Assembly: GCA_016788705.1 (NCBI GenBank)
Contig: JAEUSQ010000014.1
Coordinates: 54,009-118,008 of the forward strand
DNA length: 64,000 nucleotides
Origin: Bacteroidetes Order II. bacterium
Lineage (GTDB): Bacteria; Bacteroidota; Rhodothermia; Rhodothermales; UBA2364
Reading direction: 5' to 3'
The translations under genes and the position numbers were made by a program. Below, in pieces: positions 18,298-28,326 of the stretch. The notes under the pieces were generated by a model that worked only from the letters and a program-made list of their open reading frames with translations, had not been told where the DNA came from and searched no databases. Position 1 is the stretch's first letter; each line of letters begins with the position of its first letter.

Positions 18298-19968
18298 TTA
18301 CCGCACCACGGTTAGATTTTGCGTTTCCCGCGTTTTTGGGGTTTGAAGTACCAGAACATAGGTTCCATTAGGCAGGTTATCGGCAGTAAGACGCAAGGTG
18401 TGGAGTCCGGCTTGGCTTGGCCCATCCTGTAAAGTTGTCCGCAAGCGGCCTTGCACATCAAATACCTGAAGCCGGACATTCTCGCTTGCAGAGAGTTGGT
18501 ACTGGATGGTGGTTTCTGAATGGAATGGGTTGGGGAAGTTGCCTTGCAGACGACGAGCTTGAGGCGATACTTCGGCCTCGTTTGCAACCGAGACTGCTCG
18601 GTCAAGGCGATAAACCCCATCGGTTTGCGTTCCGGCCAAGAGATAGCCGTCTTTGTTCAGTACCAAAGCGGTTGCGCCAATGGTATTCGGGGCAAGGGTC
18701 GTCCACGTTGCGCCTCTATCGGTGGAAGTCCAGATAAAATCGTTATTTATGGCAAATATCTGACCATTTCGTGCGGCGTAAAAATTTCCGGCATCCAATG
18801 GGCCTGTAGGATGGGTGGCTGTTTTCCAGTTCTCGCCACCATCTTCCGAGAAATACGTTCCGCGACTGGTGTGCGCCAATACCTGCTTTTCATTGACCCA
18901 CTTCAGCTCGTGTACCAATCGGAACGGTGTTGTGGTGTTTTTCCATGTTTTTCCGCCATCGTCCGAGCGCACCAAGCCACCTTCTTGCCATGCCGCCAAT
19001 AAGATAGCGCCTGATTGTGCAAGTGCTGTCACCGTCTGCCCGAAGCCAAAGGTTTTTCCACTCAGTCCGCCATCTTCTGAAATCCACAATCCTTTGCCCG
19101 CCGTTCCCACCATCCAACAGTCTTGTACCACAGAAAAGGCGGTTACGGTTGCATGAAAAGTGGCTTTATCTTGCCATGTTTGCCCTTGGTCGGTAGAAGT
19201 GCGAAAAACGCCCGGCTCGGCGGCCACCCATGTACCATTTTGGATTTCTATAAAAGGCGTGGTTGTGGGAGTAGTGGCCACCCAAGAACGGCCTTCATTT
19301 TTACTACGCCATATACCGTTTGTGGGGCTTACCAAGAGCAAACTGCCATCGGTGTCGCGCAAAAAGGCATGACTTTCAAAAGCCGTAAGGTGGGCTTTTT
19401 GCCACGTTTGGCCACTATCTGCCGAGCGCCACAAGCCGTTTGGGGTCCCAGCCAACCAATCGCCATTAGTGGATATCGCCACACTCACAACCACATATCC
19501 TTCGGGACGATTAACACCTTGCCACGTGTGGCCGCCATTTGCCGAGTGTTGCAGGTGGCCATTATTCACCTTAAGCCCCAGACCACCGGGGAGTATGGCC
19601 GGATTTTTTGTTTTAAAAAGGGGCGTTTGAACATCTTTCACCTCTTGCCACACATTATAAGTGGTATCTAAGGTGTACCAAACCGGGTCGTCGTCCTCGC
19701 CTGTTCTGGCCCAAAGAACGCCTTTTGTGTCGGTGTCTAATTGTTGGACCCAAAGATTGCCCAACTGCCGATTGAGCGCCTTCCAAGAGTTGCCACCATC
19801 TTCCGAGGCGAATACGCCCGCCGTTGCCGTTGCTGCAAAAATTTGTCCATTGGGAAGGGCAACCAAATCCGAGATATGGCCGGAGTAGAGACCGGTAGAA
19901 GTGTGTATCCAGTTTTGAGCCTGAGCAAACGAGGCAAAGAAGAGTAATAAAGAAAGGATCGTTTTCAT
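18298..19968 (-). CDS. Exported BNR/sortilin-like repeat protein with type IX secretion sorting domain
   Basis: A 556-residue secreted protein. After the signal ('ILSLLLFFASFAQAQ') it has a seven- to ten-fold run of BNR/Asp-box repeats ('SEDGGNSWKALN', 'SADSGQTWQKA', 'SDDGGKTWKNT', 'STDRGATWTTL'), which build a beta-propeller as in sialidases and sortilins. Residues ~480-556 are a T9SS type A C-terminal domain ('GNFPNPFHSETTIQYQL', 'VFDVQGRLRTTL', 'LPNGTYVLVL'), which directs export through the type IX system and surface attachment. No catalytic sialidase residues are evident, so binding or scaffolding is likely. ATG at 19968 starts the signal; upstream in-frame ATG codons are unlikely. No T9SS component genes lie in the window. 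Confidence 0.9.
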   Translation of the reverse strand: MKTILSLLLFFASFAQAQNWIHTSTGLYSGHISDLVALPNGQIFAATATAGVFASEDGGNSWKALNRQLGNLWVQQLDTDTKGVLWARTGEDDDPVWYTLDTTYNVWQEVKDVQTPLFKTKNPAILPGGLGLKVNNGHLQHSANGGHTWQGVNRPEGYVVVSVAISTNGDWLAGTPNGLWRSADSGQTWQKAHLTAFESHAFLRDTDGSLLLVSPTNGIWRSKNEGRSWVATTPTTTPFIEIQNGTWVAAEPGVFRTSTDQGQTWQDKATFHATVTAFSVVQDCWMVGTAGKGLWISEDGGLSGKTFGFGQTVTALAQSGAILLAAWQEGGLVRSDDGGKTWKNTTTPFRLVHELKWVNEKQVLAHTSRGTYFSEDGGENWKTATHPTGPLDAGNFYAARNGQIFAINNDFIWTSTDRGATWTTLAPNTIGATALVLNKDGYLLAGTQTDGVYRLDRAVSVANEAEVSPQARRLQGNFPNPFHSETTIQYQLSASENVRLQVFDVQGRLRTTLQDGPSQAGLHTLRLTADNLPNGTYVLVLQTPKTRETQNLTVVR

Positions 19969-20129
19969 GTTTTTTAAAGACTTGGATAGGTTAATCATAG
20001 CGTTTCCAAGATGAAACATTAGCATCACAAAACATAACCTTATCGGAAGGTTTTTTTGGTTGTTTCGGTTGTAACTTATGTCTCAAAACAGCGAACCATT
20101 GACCATCCTTCCATTAACCCATTTTGTTT

Positions 20130-21071
20130 ATGCCTGTATTACAAATCGAGGGCGTCACCAAGCGGTACGACCGAACCTTGGCCGTGAACGATGTTTCTTT
20201 CTCGGTGGCGTCTGGGCGCTTGTTTGGCTTACTTGGACCAAACGGTGCCGGAAAAACCACCTCGATCCGCATGATTACCTATATCACAACGCCCGATGAA
20301 GGCCGCGTGCTTTTTCAGGGAAAACCCGTGGGGACGTGGAGCCAAGAACGGATGGGATATATGCCCGAAGAACGGGGCTTATACAAAAAGATGAAAATCG
20401 GTGAGCAATTAATTTTTATGGCCGAACTGAAGGGCCTTTCCCGTAGCGAGGCACGCAAGCATGTGCAGTATTGGTTAGAGCGGTTTGGCGCAGCAGATTG
20501 GGCAAACAAAAAAACCGAAGAACTTTCTAAGGGGATGCAACAAAAGGTGCAGTTTATTTCCACGATTGCCCATAATCCTGATTTGATTATCTTGGACGAG
20601 CCTTTTTCTGGCTTAGACCCAGTGAATGCCGAGTTGCTCCGCGAGGTGATTCTGGAACTAAAAAGTGCCGGAAAAACCATCTTGTTTGCCTCTCATCGTA
20701 TGGAACAAGTGGAGCAAATGTGTGATGACATCTGCTTGATTGCCCACGGAAAAGCCGTTCTAACAGGCTCCCTCCGCGACGTAAAACGCTCGTTCGGGCG
20801 CAATACCGTAGAGGTGGAATTTGAAGGTTCGGATGAGTGGATTGCCCAAACAGGCGCCCATCTAGGTATTTCGGTAAAAGCGCACACCCGTAACCGTGCA
20901 GAGTTGGTCATTACCCAAGAGGCGCAAGCACAAGAAATCCTCCAAATGGCGATAGGTGCTGGTGTTGCCATTGTCCGCTTTGAACTCATGGAGCCTTCGT
21001 TGAACGAGATTTTTATCCGCACCGTCGCCTCAGACACGCCCTCTTCCACTTCAACCCATGTTGCGTCATGA
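20130..21071 (+). CDS. ABC transporter ATP-binding protein, NatA-like
   Basis: A 313-residue ATPase. Walker A 'GPNGAGKTT' (36-44), signature 'ELSKGMQQKVQF' and Walker B 'LIILDEPFSGLDPV' are intact, and a C-terminal extension of about 90 residues follows as in DrrA/NatA exporters (DUF4162-like). It powers the permease encoded next, with which it overlaps by four bases (ATGA). NatAB systems export sodium or drugs; the true substrate is unknown here. ATG at 20130 fits the start of the ABC domain ('PVLQIEGVTKRY'). Confidence 0.93.
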   Translation: MPVLQIEGVTKRYDRTLAVNDVSFSVASGRLFGLLGPNGAGKTTSIRMITYITTPDEGRVLFQGKPVGTWSQERMGYMPEERGLYKKMKIGEQLIFMAELKGLSRSEARKHVQYWLERFGAADWANKKTEELSKGMQQKVQFISTIAHNPDLIILDEPFSGLDPVNAELLREVILELKSAGKTILFASHRMEQVEQMCDDICLIAHGKAVLTGSLRDVKRSFGRNTVEVEFEGSDEWIAQTGAHLGISVKAHTRNRAELVITQEAQAQEILQMAIGAGVAIVRFELMEPSLNEIFIRTVASDTPSSTSTHVAS

Positions 21072-22354
21072 AAATAAAATTGGTATTCCTGCGCGAATTT
21101 ATGCAGCGCATTAAATCTAAAGGGTTTATTCTTTCCACTTTGCTGGCCCCTTTTGGATTGGTGGTTTTTCTCGGCTTAACCATTTATAGTGTCTCCCTTG
21201 GTATGGAAGAGGATAGCAACCAGAGAATAGCCGTTAAAGATGAAACGGGTGGAGTCGCCTCATTACTAAAATTGCCATCATCCTATACCCTAATACTGGA
21301 GCCAGCAACCGAAGAAGCCTTGCGTAAACAGGTTTTGGAGGGCAAGTTAGACGGTTATTTGTTTATCCCGTCCGATGCATTAAAGGGCGATGCCAAACTG
21401 ACGTATGTCTCCGGTGGGGGAGGCGGAATAAACAAGCAAATCCAGCTACAAAATGCCGTAGAGGATGCCATTCAGGAGGCACGGCTGAAGCAGGCGAATA
21501 TCCCAGACAACGTAAAGGCCATTTTTGCAGCCAATACGCGCCTCGAAATGAAGGAAATCACTGCCTTTGGCGAGAAAGCAGACACAACGGGTGCGCTCAC
21601 AGGTATCGCTTTTGCGATGTCTTTCCTGATTTATATGATGATGTTTATCTATGGTTCTTTAGTGATGCAAAGCGTCATCGAGGAAAAACTGAACCGCGTG
21701 ATGGAGGTGCTCATATCGTCCGTTCGTCCATTCGAGTTGTTGATGGGAAAGGTCTTGGGCATGGGCGCACTGGGCTTGGTGCAAATGTTGGTCTGGAGCG
21801 CCCTCTCGATGGCCATGACAACTGCTATGGGGCCTTTACTGTTGCTCTTTTTTGATCCAGCCAAGATGAACCTGCCCGATACGGCCTCGCAACAACAGGT
21901 TTTGGACAGCGCCGGATTTGCCATTCCAGAACTTTCGCCTATGTTGTTTGTCTGGTTTGTGCTGTTCTTTATTGGCGGATACTTGTTATATGCCAGTTAT
22001 TTTGCGGCGGTTGGCTCGGCGGTAGAGTCACCACAAGATGCCCAACAACTGATGATGCCTGTTACGTTTCTGATCATCATACCGATGTTGTTTATCAATA
22101 CGGTGATTATGAATCCAGATGGCACAACGGCCAAGATCCTTTCCATGATTCCGTTTTTCTCTCCAATTCTGATGCCGGCACGTATTGCCGCCACCGATGT
22201 GCCCTTTTGGGAGCCTGCGGTGGCATTTGTATTGCTCGTTTTCACCTTTATCGGAGCCATTTGGGTGAGCGCCCGTATTTACCGGATTGGGGTTTTGAGC
22301 TATGGCAAAAAACCTTCCATCCGCGACCTCGTCAAGTGGATCCGAACGGCGTGA
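21068..22354 (+). CDS. ABC-2 type permease, NatB-like
   Basis: A 428-residue membrane protein. The first helix (~22-42) is followed by a large extracytoplasmic domain (~45-180) and then five helices in the C-terminal half, for example 'GIAFAMSFLIYMMMFIYGSLV' and 'MLFVWFVLFFIGGYLLYASYF'. The layout and the 'VMQSVIEEKLNRVMEVLISS' segment are hallmarks of ABC-2/NatB permeases. It overlaps the ATPase gene by four bases, so the two are coupled. A strong terminator hairpin follows 18 bp after its stop. Confidence 0.92.
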   Translation: MKIKLVFLREFMQRIKSKGFILSTLLAPFGLVVFLGLTIYSVSLGMEEDSNQRIAVKDETGGVASLLKLPSSYTLILEPATEEALRKQVLEGKLDGYLFIPSDALKGDAKLTYVSGGGGGINKQIQLQNAVEDAIQEARLKQANIPDNVKAIFAANTRLEMKEITAFGEKADTTGALTGIAFAMSFLIYMMMFIYGSLVMQSVIEEKLNRVMEVLISSVRPFELLMGKVLGMGALGLVQMLVWSALSMAMTTAMGPLLLLFFDPAKMNLPDTASQQQVLDSAGFAIPELSPMLFVWFVLFFIGGYLLYASYFAAVGSAVESPQDAQQLMMPVTFLIIIPMLFINTVIMNPDGTTAKILSMIPFFSPILMPARIAATDVPFWEPAVAFVLLVFTFIGAIWVSARIYRIGVLSYGKKPSIRDLVKWIRTA

Positions 22355-22372
22355 GGCCAACCGCCCCTTAAC

Positions 22373-22418
22373 AAGAGCGCCTTGCATGTGGAATCAGGCA
22401 AGGCGCTCTTTCGTCTGT
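22373..22418. terminator. Strong bidirectional hairpin terminator
   Basis: AAGAGCGCCTTGC and GCAAGGCGCTCTT form a perfect 13-bp stem with a 12-base loop, followed by T-rich sequence. It lies between the stops of the convergent permease and metzincin genes. Confidence 0.85.
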
Positions 22419-22428
22419 ATTTTTGTGA

Positions 22429-23361
22429 CTACCGCAACGTTAGGGTGTATAAAGGATTCCATTGTCCACCTGTCCGCCAAAAGGAAGTTCCTCCAGAAAC
22501 AGGAATCCGAAGTTGCATATTGCGGGAGCGGTCTTCAATCACATAAAACGTCTTGTCTTGCGATATTTCCTGAAACGTATAGTTTGGCAATCCGTTTTTA
22601 TCGGTTTCTGTCCATATGGTGCCCTGCTTCAGAAACCACCCCCCTTCATGATGGTATTTTGCACTAAACGCTTTTTTTCGGGCATTCCGAACGTTCATGA
22701 AAGGAGAATTGTCCAAAATAAACAAATCTTGAAGGGTGAGTGTGGACTTAGGGTAAAGGGTGTAGCCATACATCATCAACGCATTCGACTGATCGGTGAC
22801 GGCATGAACCAAGCCAAACGCATGACCTACTTCGTGCGCCAAGCCACCGTACCACCGTCCGATGTAAGGCTGATCCGTACTTAGCCCACTCACTCCCAGT
22901 ACATCATGTTCTGGCAACGTGGCTCGTCCACCGCCGCCTGTTCCGGTTTGGCCCTTGGCGTCCACATATACCACCCAGTTATAACGTGGGTCGTTGTACA
23001 CGTCTCCATAGATGCTTTTCATCTCCGTTCTGGTATTACCCGTAAACCACAAATGGCGGTATTCGCCGTTCCATACCTGATCGGGAGTATTGTCAAACCA
23101 ATCTGCGGGTTTTTCGCTACGCTTGATTTCCACAACAGGTTTGGAGAGCGTAAAGGTCATACCTGTGGTGGTATAATACCAATTTCGCACCTCCTTGATG
23201 GCTTTTTCGATAGACTTGCGGTATAATTCCTTTGGTTCTCGATCCGCCGGAACTAAATAGACCACGCGAACTATTTTTCGGTCATTCGTATTCTGAGCGT
23301 ACAATAAGGGGCTGATGGCCAAAGACAAAACCATCCACCATAAAGAGAACTGATACTTCAT
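22429..23361 (-). CDS. Secreted metzincin-type zinc metalloprotease
   Basis: A 310-residue exported protein with signal 'WWMVLSLAISPLLYAQ'. The zinc motif is a full metzincin HExxHxxGxxH: 'HEVGHAFGLVH' (His176, Glu177, His180, His186), followed 10 residues later by a Met-turn 'NALMMYG'. The N-terminal half has strands with conserved Trp and Tyr but no recognised family. The C-terminal 80 residues ('EGGWFLKQGTIWTETDKNG') form a small beta domain. It may digest protein outside the cell. The gene stands alone before the DUF1080 cassette (265 bp gap). Confidence 0.82.
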   Translation of the reverse strand: MKYQFSLWWMVLSLAISPLLYAQNTNDRKIVRVVYLVPADREPKELYRKSIEKAIKEVRNWYYTTTGMTFTLSKPVVEIKRSEKPADWFDNTPDQVWNGEYRHLWFTGNTRTEMKSIYGDVYNDPRYNWVVYVDAKGQTGTGGGGRATLPEHDVLGVSGLSTDQPYIGRWYGGLAHEVGHAFGLVHAVTDQSNALMMYGYTLYPKSTLTLQDLFILDNSPFMNVRNARKKAFSAKYHHEGGWFLKQGTIWTETDKNGLPNYTFQEISQDKTFYVIEDRSRNMQLRIPVSGGTSFWRTGGQWNPLYTLTLR

Positions 23362-23626
23362 AACGATTTTGGAAAAAAGTATGGCAGAAAACAGAATGCC
23401 AAAGATAAGGCAATATCCCCCACTTTTGTACCAAAATCACCGATATGTGGCCCATGACAAATTCACGCCACATTTTGGGCACCGATCGCTTTGTACAACG
23501 CTTCGTTCCGAGAAGTCAATCAATTTAACGCAATCCTAAAGCCTTTTGCGCCTCTACTCGATCGCGGTATTTATCTAAACGATATTCGAATCTCTTACGC
23601 AGGTCTTTGTAAAATAACCCTTTGCA

Positions 23627-24250
23627 TTATGGAGTAGATCGTGTCAATGGCGTTAGCCTCAGGTTTCGCCAACGAATTTTGATGCCGCCCCCATCGTGTA
23701 TTTGCAAAGCAATTTGACCACTCGCTGCCCCAATTTTCTCGTCCTTAATCGAGATCATCTCGGTTCCATTCAGCCACGTAGTCACTTGGTTGGCCACCAC
23801 CCGAACGCGCAAGGTATTCCACATCCCCACTTTGAGGGCCTGTTCTTTTTCGGGCAATGGCTGAACAAGCCAGCCCCGCCCATACGATTCGTAAATCCCT
23901 CCGGTGTGTTGTCCCAATGGCGCAACTTCCGCCTGCCATCCTGTGATTTTCACCCCTTCGATGGAGGAGCGGAAGAAAACACCGCTATTGCCATTGGCCT
24001 CTTGTTTAAACTCCGCCGTGAGGTCAAAATCGCGATAAGATTTTTCGGTGGCCAAATAGCCATATTGTTTGTCTGGCCCACTTTCCGAAATCAACTCACC
24101 GTTTTCTACATACCATTTTTCGCTCCCATAAACCACCCATCCGCTTAAATCACGGCCATTAAAGAGCGTAATATCTTGCGAGTTTTTACGAACTCCGGTA
24201 CATCCAGAAAAGATAAAAAGTGTGGCCAGCAATAGATAATATTTTGTCAT
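23627..24250 (-). CDS. DUF1080 (3-keto-disaccharide hydrolase domain) lipoprotein
   Basis: A 207-residue lipoprotein (signal ends 'FIFSGC') with a single DUF1080 domain, a concanavalin-like beta-sandwich: 'LFNGRDLSGWVVYGSEKWYV', 'GNSGVFFRS', 'YESYGRGWLVQP', 'WNTLRVRVVANQVTTWLNG'. Family members have been linked to 3-keto-glycoside cleavage. It overlaps the next DUF1080 gene by four bases (ATGA) and shares the operon with a Gfo/Idh/MocA oxidoreductase, which fits a 3-keto sugar pathway. Confidence 0.85.
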   Translation of the reverse strand: MTKYYLLLATLFIFSGCTGVRKNSQDITLFNGRDLSGWVVYGSEKWYVENGELISESGPDKQYGYLATEKSYRDFDLTAEFKQEANGNSGVFFRSSIEGVKITGWQAEVAPLGQHTGGIYESYGRGWLVQPLPEKEQALKVGMWNTLRVRVVANQVTTWLNGTEMISIKDEKIGAASGQIALQIHDGGGIKIRWRNLRLTPLTRSTP

Positions 24251-24969
24251 AAAGATTTGATTTTAATGTTTTTGAACCAAATCTGATTACCATGATCCTG
24301 AAGTGCAATTTTACCTTTTTTTGCACGGCCATAACCTGGAAAATTCTTCCATTTACCTTCTGTCACCATTCGTTCCCATTCCGGTGTCCACATTTGGTAT
24401 TCCACCGTTTTTTGGCCATTTAGCCAATGGGTTACGTGCCCCCGATTCACCACAATCCGGGTATGATTCCATTCGCCAACAGGCTTAAAGGCTTTGACAA
24501 CTGGCGGGTGCATGGCATAATTGGCGGCACTGGTTTGCCAATCTTCTAATTTTTGAGGGAAGCCCACGTCGTCTATTAACTGGTATTCCGGCCCTGTTTC
24601 ATACACGGCTTTGTACCGTTTGTCCTCCACGACATTAAAAAAAATGCCACTATTACCGCCCTTCGAGATTTTCCACTCCAAGACCAAGTCAAAGTTCTCG
24701 AACTCTTGTTCCGTAACAATATCATTGGCGGTTCCTTCGTGGCCAGCCTGCCCTAATGCCACCATTTCTCCATTCTGAACCGCCCATCCACGGGTTCCGG
24801 CAATCCCATAGGTATGCCAACCTTGCATGGTTTTTCCATCGAAGAGTAATTGCCAACCTGCTTTTTCTTCCGATTTACTGAGGGTATTGGGCATCTTAGC
24901 AGTTCCGGAACAGGCACTGAGGTAAAACAGACCAACCAGAAGGCCGGTATATAAAAAGGTGTGTCTCAT
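24247..24969 (-). CDS. DUF1080 (3-keto-disaccharide hydrolase domain) lipoprotein, second copy
   Basis: A 240-residue lipoprotein ('GLFYLSAC') with a DUF1080 fold: 'LLFDGKTMQGWHTYGIAGTR', 'GNSGIFFNVVE', 'GPEYQLIDD', 'EWNHTRIVVNRGHVTHWLNG'. It is longer than its neighbour through an inserted loop near residue 160, and the two are not close copies, so the pair is likely to have separate substrates. It is the middle gene of a three-gene minus-strand operon (38 bp after the oxidoreductase stop; four-base overlap with the downstream gene). Confidence 0.87.
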   Translation of the reverse strand: MRHTFLYTGLLVGLFYLSACSGTAKMPNTLSKSEEKAGWQLLFDGKTMQGWHTYGIAGTRGWAVQNGEMVALGQAGHEGTANDIVTEQEFENFDLVLEWKISKGGNSGIFFNVVEDKRYKAVYETGPEYQLIDDVGFPQKLEDWQTSAANYAMHPPVVKAFKPVGEWNHTRIVVNRGHVTHWLNGQKTVEYQMWTPEWERMVTEGKWKNFPGYGRAKKGKIALQDHGNQIWFKNIKIKSL

Positions 24970-25007
24970 GGTTTTTAGGAAGATTAATCATAAGATAAAA
25001 AGATGGC

Positions 25008-26363
25008 CTATCCCAAGAGTTTCATGTTTTCGGGATCCCAGCGAACGGATTTTTCGCCAAAATAACTATCGTTACAGAGCAGGGCAGGGGCACAAGCCCG
25101 ATAGCCGAAAACGGCATCCTCCGCCACCGCTTCCCCCAGCCGTATGCCACGCATCCAGTTTACGAAATGGTCGTAATGCGCACCTTTATACCCTTCTTCC
25201 ACCTGATATTTTTGTTCACGAGGTGGGAGCATTTTTTTCCGGTCGCCCAAAACACGGTCTATTTCATTCCCTTTCAGTTGCATAAAGGCATCCTGAGGAT
25301 CACTTGCGAGATTTTTTCGGAGGATTACATCATCCCAAGTCACATCCATCGCTCCTTCAGAACCAACGAGCCGCAAATAGGTGCTCCCCGATGTACCGTC
25401 CACAAAGTTCACCCGAAGCGAAAGGTTAAAGGCCGCATGTTGAGGTGTTTCGGGATAATCAAACATACCGAGTAACACATCTGGCACTTCTCGGCCATCT
25501 TTCCAATAGCGAAGACCACCCGTTGCCATAATTTTATTGGGGCCATTAGACGAAATGACAAAATGCAAACTGGAAAATAAGTGAACAAAAAGATCACCCG
25601 ATACACCGGTGCCATAGTCTCGATAGTTCCGCCAGCGAAAAAACCGCAACGGATCAAACGAACGCTTATTGGTATTGGCCACATAGCGATCCCAATCCAC
25701 CGTTTTGGGAGAAGCATCCGTCGGAATGGCGTATTGCCAAGCCCCAACCGGAGAATTACGTGCCCAGTACCCCTCAGCATAGATTAATTGTCCGATCGCA
25801 CCCGCGCGAAAAAGTTCTCTTGCCTTTTCGTTTCCCAGTGAACTCATGCCTTGACTACCAACCATAAAGGCTTTCCGGGTGCGTTTTTGTGCTTCAATAA
25901 CCGCAGGCCCTTCGCCAATGCTGTGTACCATTGGTTTTTCGCAATAGACGTGTTTGCCCTTGTCCATGGCATCCACCGAGATTTGTTTGTGCCAATGGTC
26001 TGGCGTACCCACAATAACGGCATCCACATCACTATGTTCCAAAACCTGACGATAATCCTTCGTGACCATAAGGTCGTTTCCCCAACGCCGCTTGGCCTCG
26101 TTTAGGCGGCCATCGTAGAGGTCGCAGGCCGCCACTATTTTCACTCCCGGCACTTGTAAAGCGGTCATGGCATCTGCCACACCCATTCCACCAGCTCCGA
26201 TCAGCGCAATTTGGACTTGGTCATTCGAGCTGTATTTGTCCGGATTACTGCGATACAAGGGTTGTTCTTTGGCAGAGAGGACGGCAGGAGCACCCGTAAA
26301 AGCAATGGCGGCGCCAGCAAATTTCTGGATAAAATCCCGACGTGTCTCGGTTGTCTTTTTCAT
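25008..26363 (-). CDS. Tat-exported Gfo/Idh/MocA family oxidoreductase
   Basis: A 451-residue enzyme with a Tat-type leader ('TRRDFIQKFAGAAIAFTGAP'). The Rossmann domain has 'IALIGAGGMGVADAMTAL', the sugar-dehydrogenase motif 'EKPMVHSIGEG' (Glu-Lys-Pro), and the C-terminal half is the usual alpha/beta Gfo domain. The family oxidises or reduces sugars and their derivatives with tightly held NAD(P). Export plus two DUF1080 lipoproteins encoded after it suggests periplasmic 3-keto sugar chemistry. The start codon is ATG at 26363. The exact substrate is unknown. Confidence 0.9.
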   Translation of the reverse strand: MKKTTETRRDFIQKFAGAAIAFTGAPAVLSAKEQPLYRSNPDKYSSNDQVQIALIGAGGMGVADAMTALQVPGVKIVAACDLYDGRLNEAKRRWGNDLMVTKDYRQVLEHSDVDAVIVGTPDHWHKQISVDAMDKGKHVYCEKPMVHSIGEGPAVIEAQKRTRKAFMVGSQGMSSLGNEKARELFRAGAIGQLIYAEGYWARNSPVGAWQYAIPTDASPKTVDWDRYVANTNKRSFDPLRFFRWRNYRDYGTGVSGDLFVHLFSSLHFVISSNGPNKIMATGGLRYWKDGREVPDVLLGMFDYPETPQHAAFNLSLRVNFVDGTSGSTYLRLVGSEGAMDVTWDDVILRKNLASDPQDAFMQLKGNEIDRVLGDRKKMLPPREQKYQVEEGYKGAHYDHFVNWMRGIRLGEAVAEDAVFGYRACAPALLCNDSYFGEKSVRWDPENMKLLG

Positions 26364-26887
26364 GAGAATACGGGGTTGAGGATAGAGTACGTAAAAATTT
26401 AAGCTAATTCATTTATGTCCTAACTTCAACCCTTGAATGACTTTATTTAGAAAAAGCGTTTTTATAACCATTTATGATAGTTGTACCGAACCGTTATTGT
26501 TCATTATTGATCGAGCGAAAAAACTGTTTCATCAGACGATCGTAGAAGTCAAGACTTGTAAAAACTGCGGTGCTTGCCACGTCGTCACGCCCAATAACAC
26601 CGAGTTAACGACGGAGCCAATAGAGTTGACCGCCAAGACCTACCAAGAACGCAACCGTACCCGTTCGACTGATCGGGTTTTGGGGTGACCCATATTCTGG
26701 TCGAAAATTGATTAAAAAAACCAAATCGTTGACACCATTTAAAAGTTTGCATTTGGTACTCAAATCTTTTTGTCGCTCGAAAACTTGGAACCAACTACTA
26801 ATTACCACTACCTCTTATGTAGGAAATGGCACTGCTTCGGCTTAGTTTGAGCAGTCGGAGCAAGTCTTTTTATTCGAGGAAACCTAT
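26364..26887. other. 524-bp intergenic region, no gene recognised
   Basis: Lies between the divergent oxidoreductase and APC permease genes and should hold both promoters. Plus- and minus-strand frames of 67-83 codons here have no recognisable signal, motif or start context. A minus-strand stretch with Gly/Leu/Val-rich coding potential near 26600-26680 may be chance. Confidence 0.5.
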
Positions 26888-28180
26888 ATGAAACAACCAA
26901 AACTTGCAAAAATTGGCTGGATAACCGCCACTGCCTTGGTGGTTTCCAATATGATTGGAACGGGGGTTTTTACCAGTTTGGGTTTTCAATTGACAAATGT
27001 GCAAAATACGGTGAGCATTGTCTTACTCTGGTTGATTGGCGGGGTTTTGGCCTTAATTGGGGCTTTTACCGTTGCCGAGCTTGGCACGTATCATAAGCGT
27101 TCGGGGGGAGATTATATTTTTATTTCGGAAGCGTTTCATCCATTTTTTGGTTACTTATCGGGCTGGACTTCCTTGGTAGCGGGCTTTTCTGCGCCAGTCG
27201 CCATTGCTGCGATTGCGATGGAGGACTATTTCAAGCCTTTGGGCGTGCCTTATACCCGCTATTTATCGGTGGTCTTGATTTTGGGACTAAGCGCGATGCA
27301 CTCGATTAGCATTAAACATAGCGGCTGGTTCCAATTGCTCACAACCATCGTTAAAGCCTTGTTTATTGGCATTTTATTAGCCCTACCTTTTTTCTTTGGC
27401 GGTGTACCCAACCACGCCATCAATTTTTATGCACCGATCCAACCCGAAGTTTTTTCAACAGGCTTTGCGGTTTCGCTGCTTTATGTAACGTATGCTTATA
27501 CCGGTTGGAATGCCGCCGCTTATATAGTAGGCGAAATTGACCAGCCGCAGAAAAACTTACCTAAAGCCTTATTAACGGGTACGTTGATCGTCACCATCGT
27601 TTACATTGCGCTACAACTGGTGTTTTTGCAGTTTGCCCGCACCGATCAATTAACGGGTAAAAGCGAGGTAGCCTTGGTTGCCATTCAAAACATTTTCGGA
27701 AACACCGGAGCCAACTGGGTGAGTTTGGGGATTGCCGTTCAACTCGTCGCCACGATGAGTTCTTATATCTGGATTGGCTCGCGCATCACCCATACAATGG
27801 CACAACAACATGGTCTATGGCAGTTTCTGCGCCCTTGCAATGCGGCCCAAGTGCCCGTTCGGGCGCTCTGGTTGCAAACAGGCATTACGCTTATCTTGTT
27901 GTTTTCTGGAACCTTAGAAGAAGTACTGCTTTATACTTCTTTCGTGCTGCAACTCATGGGGACTTTGGCCGTTGCCAGTCTGCTCCGTACCAAGCGCACC
28001 GTGGGGCACTTCCACAGCCCACTCCGCCCCTATATTCAATGGGCCTATGTATTGTTCAGTTGTGCCGTCTTGATTTTCATCATGCAAGATCGGCCAAAAG
28101 AAAGCATTAGCGGACTTTTGATGATCTGTGTAGGCGGGGCTACCTACTTCTTTTCTAAGGTGCGATATAATACCAAATAA
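26888..28180 (+). CDS. APC family amino acid permease
   Basis: A 430-residue inner-membrane transporter with about 12 helices. The first helix holds the APC hallmark 'ALVVSNMIGTGVFTSLG' and helices 2-3 follow with 'AELGTYHKRSGGDYIFI'. 'YAYTGWNAAAYIVGEIDQPQ' is also typical. It most likely imports an amino acid or amine by proton symport or exchange; specificity cannot be read from sequence. A Shine-Dalgarno-like GAGGAAA lies 8 bp before the ATG. It is monocistronic; the acyltransferase gene begins 146 bp later. Confidence 0.9.
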   Translation: MKQPKLAKIGWITATALVVSNMIGTGVFTSLGFQLTNVQNTVSIVLLWLIGGVLALIGAFTVAELGTYHKRSGGDYIFISEAFHPFFGYLSGWTSLVAGFSAPVAIAAIAMEDYFKPLGVPYTRYLSVVLILGLSAMHSISIKHSGWFQLLTTIVKALFIGILLALPFFFGGVPNHAINFYAPIQPEVFSTGFAVSLLYVTYAYTGWNAAAYIVGEIDQPQKNLPKALLTGTLIVTIVYIALQLVFLQFARTDQLTGKSEVALVAIQNIFGNTGANWVSLGIAVQLVATMSSYIWIGSRITHTMAQQHGLWQFLRPCNAAQVPVRALWLQTGITLILLFSGTLEEVLLYTSFVLQLMGTLAVASLLRTKRTVGHFHSPLRPYIQWAYVLFSCAVLIFIMQDRPKESISGLLMICVGGATYFFSKVRYNTK

Positions 28181-28326
28181 CAAAAACCACTGCAAATCCT
28201 GTACAAACAGTGCCCATCAATGAGAGCCAGCGAAGATTTTATTATGGGACGATGCGCTTAAGAGCGTCTTTGAGTATATTCTGGCTTGGGTAGTGTACCG
28301 TAAAGACAAAAAATACAAATGCCAAC

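Noticed and set aside
26437..26688. 83-codon plus-strand frame with a CKNCGAC segment
   Set aside because: No start context or family; likely chance in the intergenic region.
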